Origin: Microlunatus antarcticus
GTDB taxonomy: Bacteria > Actinomycetota > Actinomycetes > Propionibacteriales > Propionibacteriaceae
Length of the DNA: 64,000 nt
Assembly: GCF_014193425.1 (NCBI RefSeq)
Contig: NZ_JACHZG010000001.1
Span: 3,534,001 to 3,598,000 of the forward strand
Direction of reading: 5' to 3'
Shown here: positions 62,614 to 64,000 of the stretch, in pieces
Position numbering within the stretch: the stretch's first letter is position 1
Layout: each line of letters opens with the position of its first letter
The notes under the pieces: model-generated
Databases searched by the model: none
Told to the model about the DNA's origin: nothing
The model's input: only the letters and a program-made list of their open reading frames with translations
Translations under genes and position numbers: made by a program

Positions 62614-63951
62614 TCACAACACAGGTAACAGCCGCTCGAGCTCCTGCGGAGTGACCTGTCGGCGGTACTCGGCGAACTCAGCGCGCTTGTTGCGCAGGAA
62701 GAAGTCGAAGACGTGGTCGCCCAGCGTCTCGGCGACGAGCTCGGAGCTCTCCATCGCGCGGATCGCCTCGTCGAGGTTGCGCGGGAGCGGGGCGATGCCG
62801 AGCGCCTGGCGCTCACGCTCGGTGAGCGACCAGACGTCGTCCTCGGCCCCGTCGGGGAGCTCGTACTCGCCCTCGATGCCGGCCAGCCCGGCGGCGAGGG
62901 TGACGGCGAACGCCAGGTACGGGTTGGCCGCGGAGTCGATCGAGCGCAGCTCGACGCGCGCCGACGACGCCTTGTTCGGCTTGTACATCGGCACCCGGAC
63001 GAGCGCGGACCGGTTGTTGCGGCCCCAGCAGACGTAGCTCGGCGCCTCGCCGCCACCCGCCATCCGCTTGTACGAGTTCACGTACTGGTTGGTGACGGCG
63101 CTGATCTCCGACGCGTGCCGCAGCAGGCCGGCGATGAAGTGCCGTGCGACCTTGGACAGGTGGTTCTCGGCGCTCGCGTCGTAGAAGGCGTTGTTGTCGC
63201 CCTCGAAGAGCGACATGTGCGTGTGCATCGCCGAGCCGGGCCAGTCGGTCGCCGGCTTGGGCATGAACGAGGCGTGGATGCCCTGGCTGAGCGCGACCTC
63301 CTTCACCACGACCCGGAAGGTCATGATGTTGTCCGCCGTCGACAGCGCGTCGGCGTAGCGCAGATCGATCTCCTGCTGGCCCGGGCCCGCCTCGTGGTGG
63401 GAGAACTCGACCGAGATGCCCATCTGCTCGAGCATCGTGATGGCCTTGCGGCGGAAGTCGCTGCCGGTGCTCTGCGGGGTGTGGTCGAAGTAGCCCGAGT
63501 GGTCCACCGGCTCGGGCGTGACGCCGGGCAGCAGCGGGTCCTTGAAGAGGTAGAACTCGACCTCGGGGTGGGTGTAGAAGGTGAAGCCGAGGTCGGCCGC
63601 CTTGCCCAGTGCCCGCTTGAGGACGTAGCGCGGGTCGGCGTAGCTCGGGGAGCCGTCCGGCATCGAGATGTCGCAGAACATCCGCGCCGTCGCCGGCTTG
63701 GAGTCGCGCCACGGCAGGATCTGGAACGTCGCCGGGTCGGGGTGGGCGATCATGTCCGACTCGTAGACCCGGGCGAAACCCTCGACCGCCGAGCCGTCGA
63801 AGCCCATCCCCTCGGCGAAGGCCCCCTCGAGCTCGGCCGGCGCGATCGCGACCGACTTCAGGAAACCGAGGACGTCGGTGAACCACATCCGTACGAACCG
63901 GACGTCCCGCTCTTCGATCGCGCGGAGCACGAACTCCGTCTGCTTGTCCAC
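62614..63951 (-). CDS. glnA2: Glutamine synthetase GlnA2-type (type I, short form)
   Basis: This 445-residue protein is close in length to M. tuberculosis GlnA2 (about 446). Signatures: FTDVLGFLKSVAIAP, GFDGSAVEGFARVYESDM, HPEVEFYLFKDPLLPG, SHHEAGPGQQEIDLRY, and the ATP site NNRSALVRVPMYKP. The GlnA adenylylation tyrosine is replaced: the aligned stretch reads DDVWSLTERE, so GlnE cannot control it in that way. The GTG at 63951 fits the family start; a longer frame to 63981 lacks support. The promoter is mostly beyond the window. Confidence 0.93.
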   Translation of the reverse strand: MDKQTEFVLRAIEERDVRFVRMWFTDVLGFLKSVAIAPAELEGAFAEGMGFDGSAVEGFARVYESDMIAHPDPATFQILPWRDSKPATARMFCDISMPDGSPSYADPRYVLKRALGKAADLGFTFYTHPEVEFYLFKDPLLPGVTPEPVDHSGYFDHTPQSTGSDFRRKAITMLEQMGISVEFSHHEAGPGQQEIDLRYADALSTADNIMTFRVVVKEVALSQGIHASFMPKPATDWPGSAMHTHMSLFEGDNNAFYDASAENHLSKVARHFIAGLLRHASEISAVTNQYVNSYKRMAGGGEAPSYVCWGRNNRSALVRVPMYKPNKASSARVELRSIDSAANPYLAFAVTLAAGLAGIEGEYELPDGAEDDVWSLTERERQALGIAPLPRNLDEAIRAMESSELVAETLGDHVFDFFLRNKRAEFAEYRRQVTPQELERLLPVL

Positions 63952-64000
63952 CGGGTCAGTGTGCCTGCCCCGGCGTAACACTCTGATTACAGGGGTGACG

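Noticed and set aside
1-64000. CRISPR arrays, tRNA or rRNA genes, insertion sequences
   Set aside because: No regularly spaced repeats, cloverleaf-like RNA genes or transposase motifs were recognised; a dedicated tRNA and IS search would settle it.

Overview
The window is about 70% GC and almost fully coding, with many GTG starts, many 4-bp start/stop overlaps, and several starts placed 6-7 nt after a TANNNT box with no Shine-Dalgarno sequence. A mycothiol gene (mshA), a GlnA/GlnA2/GlnII/GlnE set, an F420-type nitroreductase-family protein, DUF3043 and DUF4191 point to a high-GC actinobacterium, probably Propionibacteriales (Nocardioides/Microlunatus-like). That genus-level placement is inference.

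Layout. 1-4.3 kb: the end of a cysteine-desulfurase-like gene coupled to a TusA-like gene, then a large glycosyltransferase and a GH130 mannoside phosphorylase-like gene. 4.4-24.5 kb: a conserved housekeeping block (erpA-like, glycerate-kinase-like, nadA, pspA with its partner, DUF3043, NUDIX, gcvT, pepA, lpdA, sucB, TIGR01777, lipB, lipA, DUF4191). Its order resembles the Mycobacterium tuberculosis Rv2204c-Rv2222c neighbourhood as I remember it. 24.5-32 kb: accessory genes, namely a LysR regulator, a divergent pair encoding a tail-fibre-like repeat protein and an HExxHxxGxxH metalloprotease, an F420-type protein, an ABC-F ATPase, kynureninase and a YdeI-like protein. 32-36 kb: glnII, an unknown gene, an RDD membrane protein and glnA.

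36-48.3 kb: a tetritol (erythritol/threitol) catabolic cluster. A SorC regulator and FGGY kinase diverge from a dehydrogenase, a TIM-like isomerase, a DUF2291 protein, a ribose-type ABC transporter, a DhaK-DhaL kinase and an RpiB isomerase; a HAD phosphatase follows. An 18-bp perfect palindrome lies between the two arms. 48.4-54.1 kb: more accessory genes, namely a DUF7662/nuclease-like protein, a UgpBEA-type transporter without its ATPase, a glyoxalase-fold protein, and a Fic protein with a winged helix and a palindromic operator. 54-64 kb: EamA transporter, mshA, USP, MFS transporter, glnE, a sterol-carrier-family protein and glnA2, running off the right edge.

Functional themes are lipoate synthesis and use (lipB, lipA, lpdA, sucB, gcvT), Fe-S and sulfur metabolism (erpA, nadA, lipA, TusA), nitrogen assimilation (three glutamine synthetases plus the adenylyltransferase; GlnR-like boxes are proposed before glnA and glnII), and sugar-alcohol use. 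No tRNA, rRNA, CRISPR array or insertion sequence was seen.
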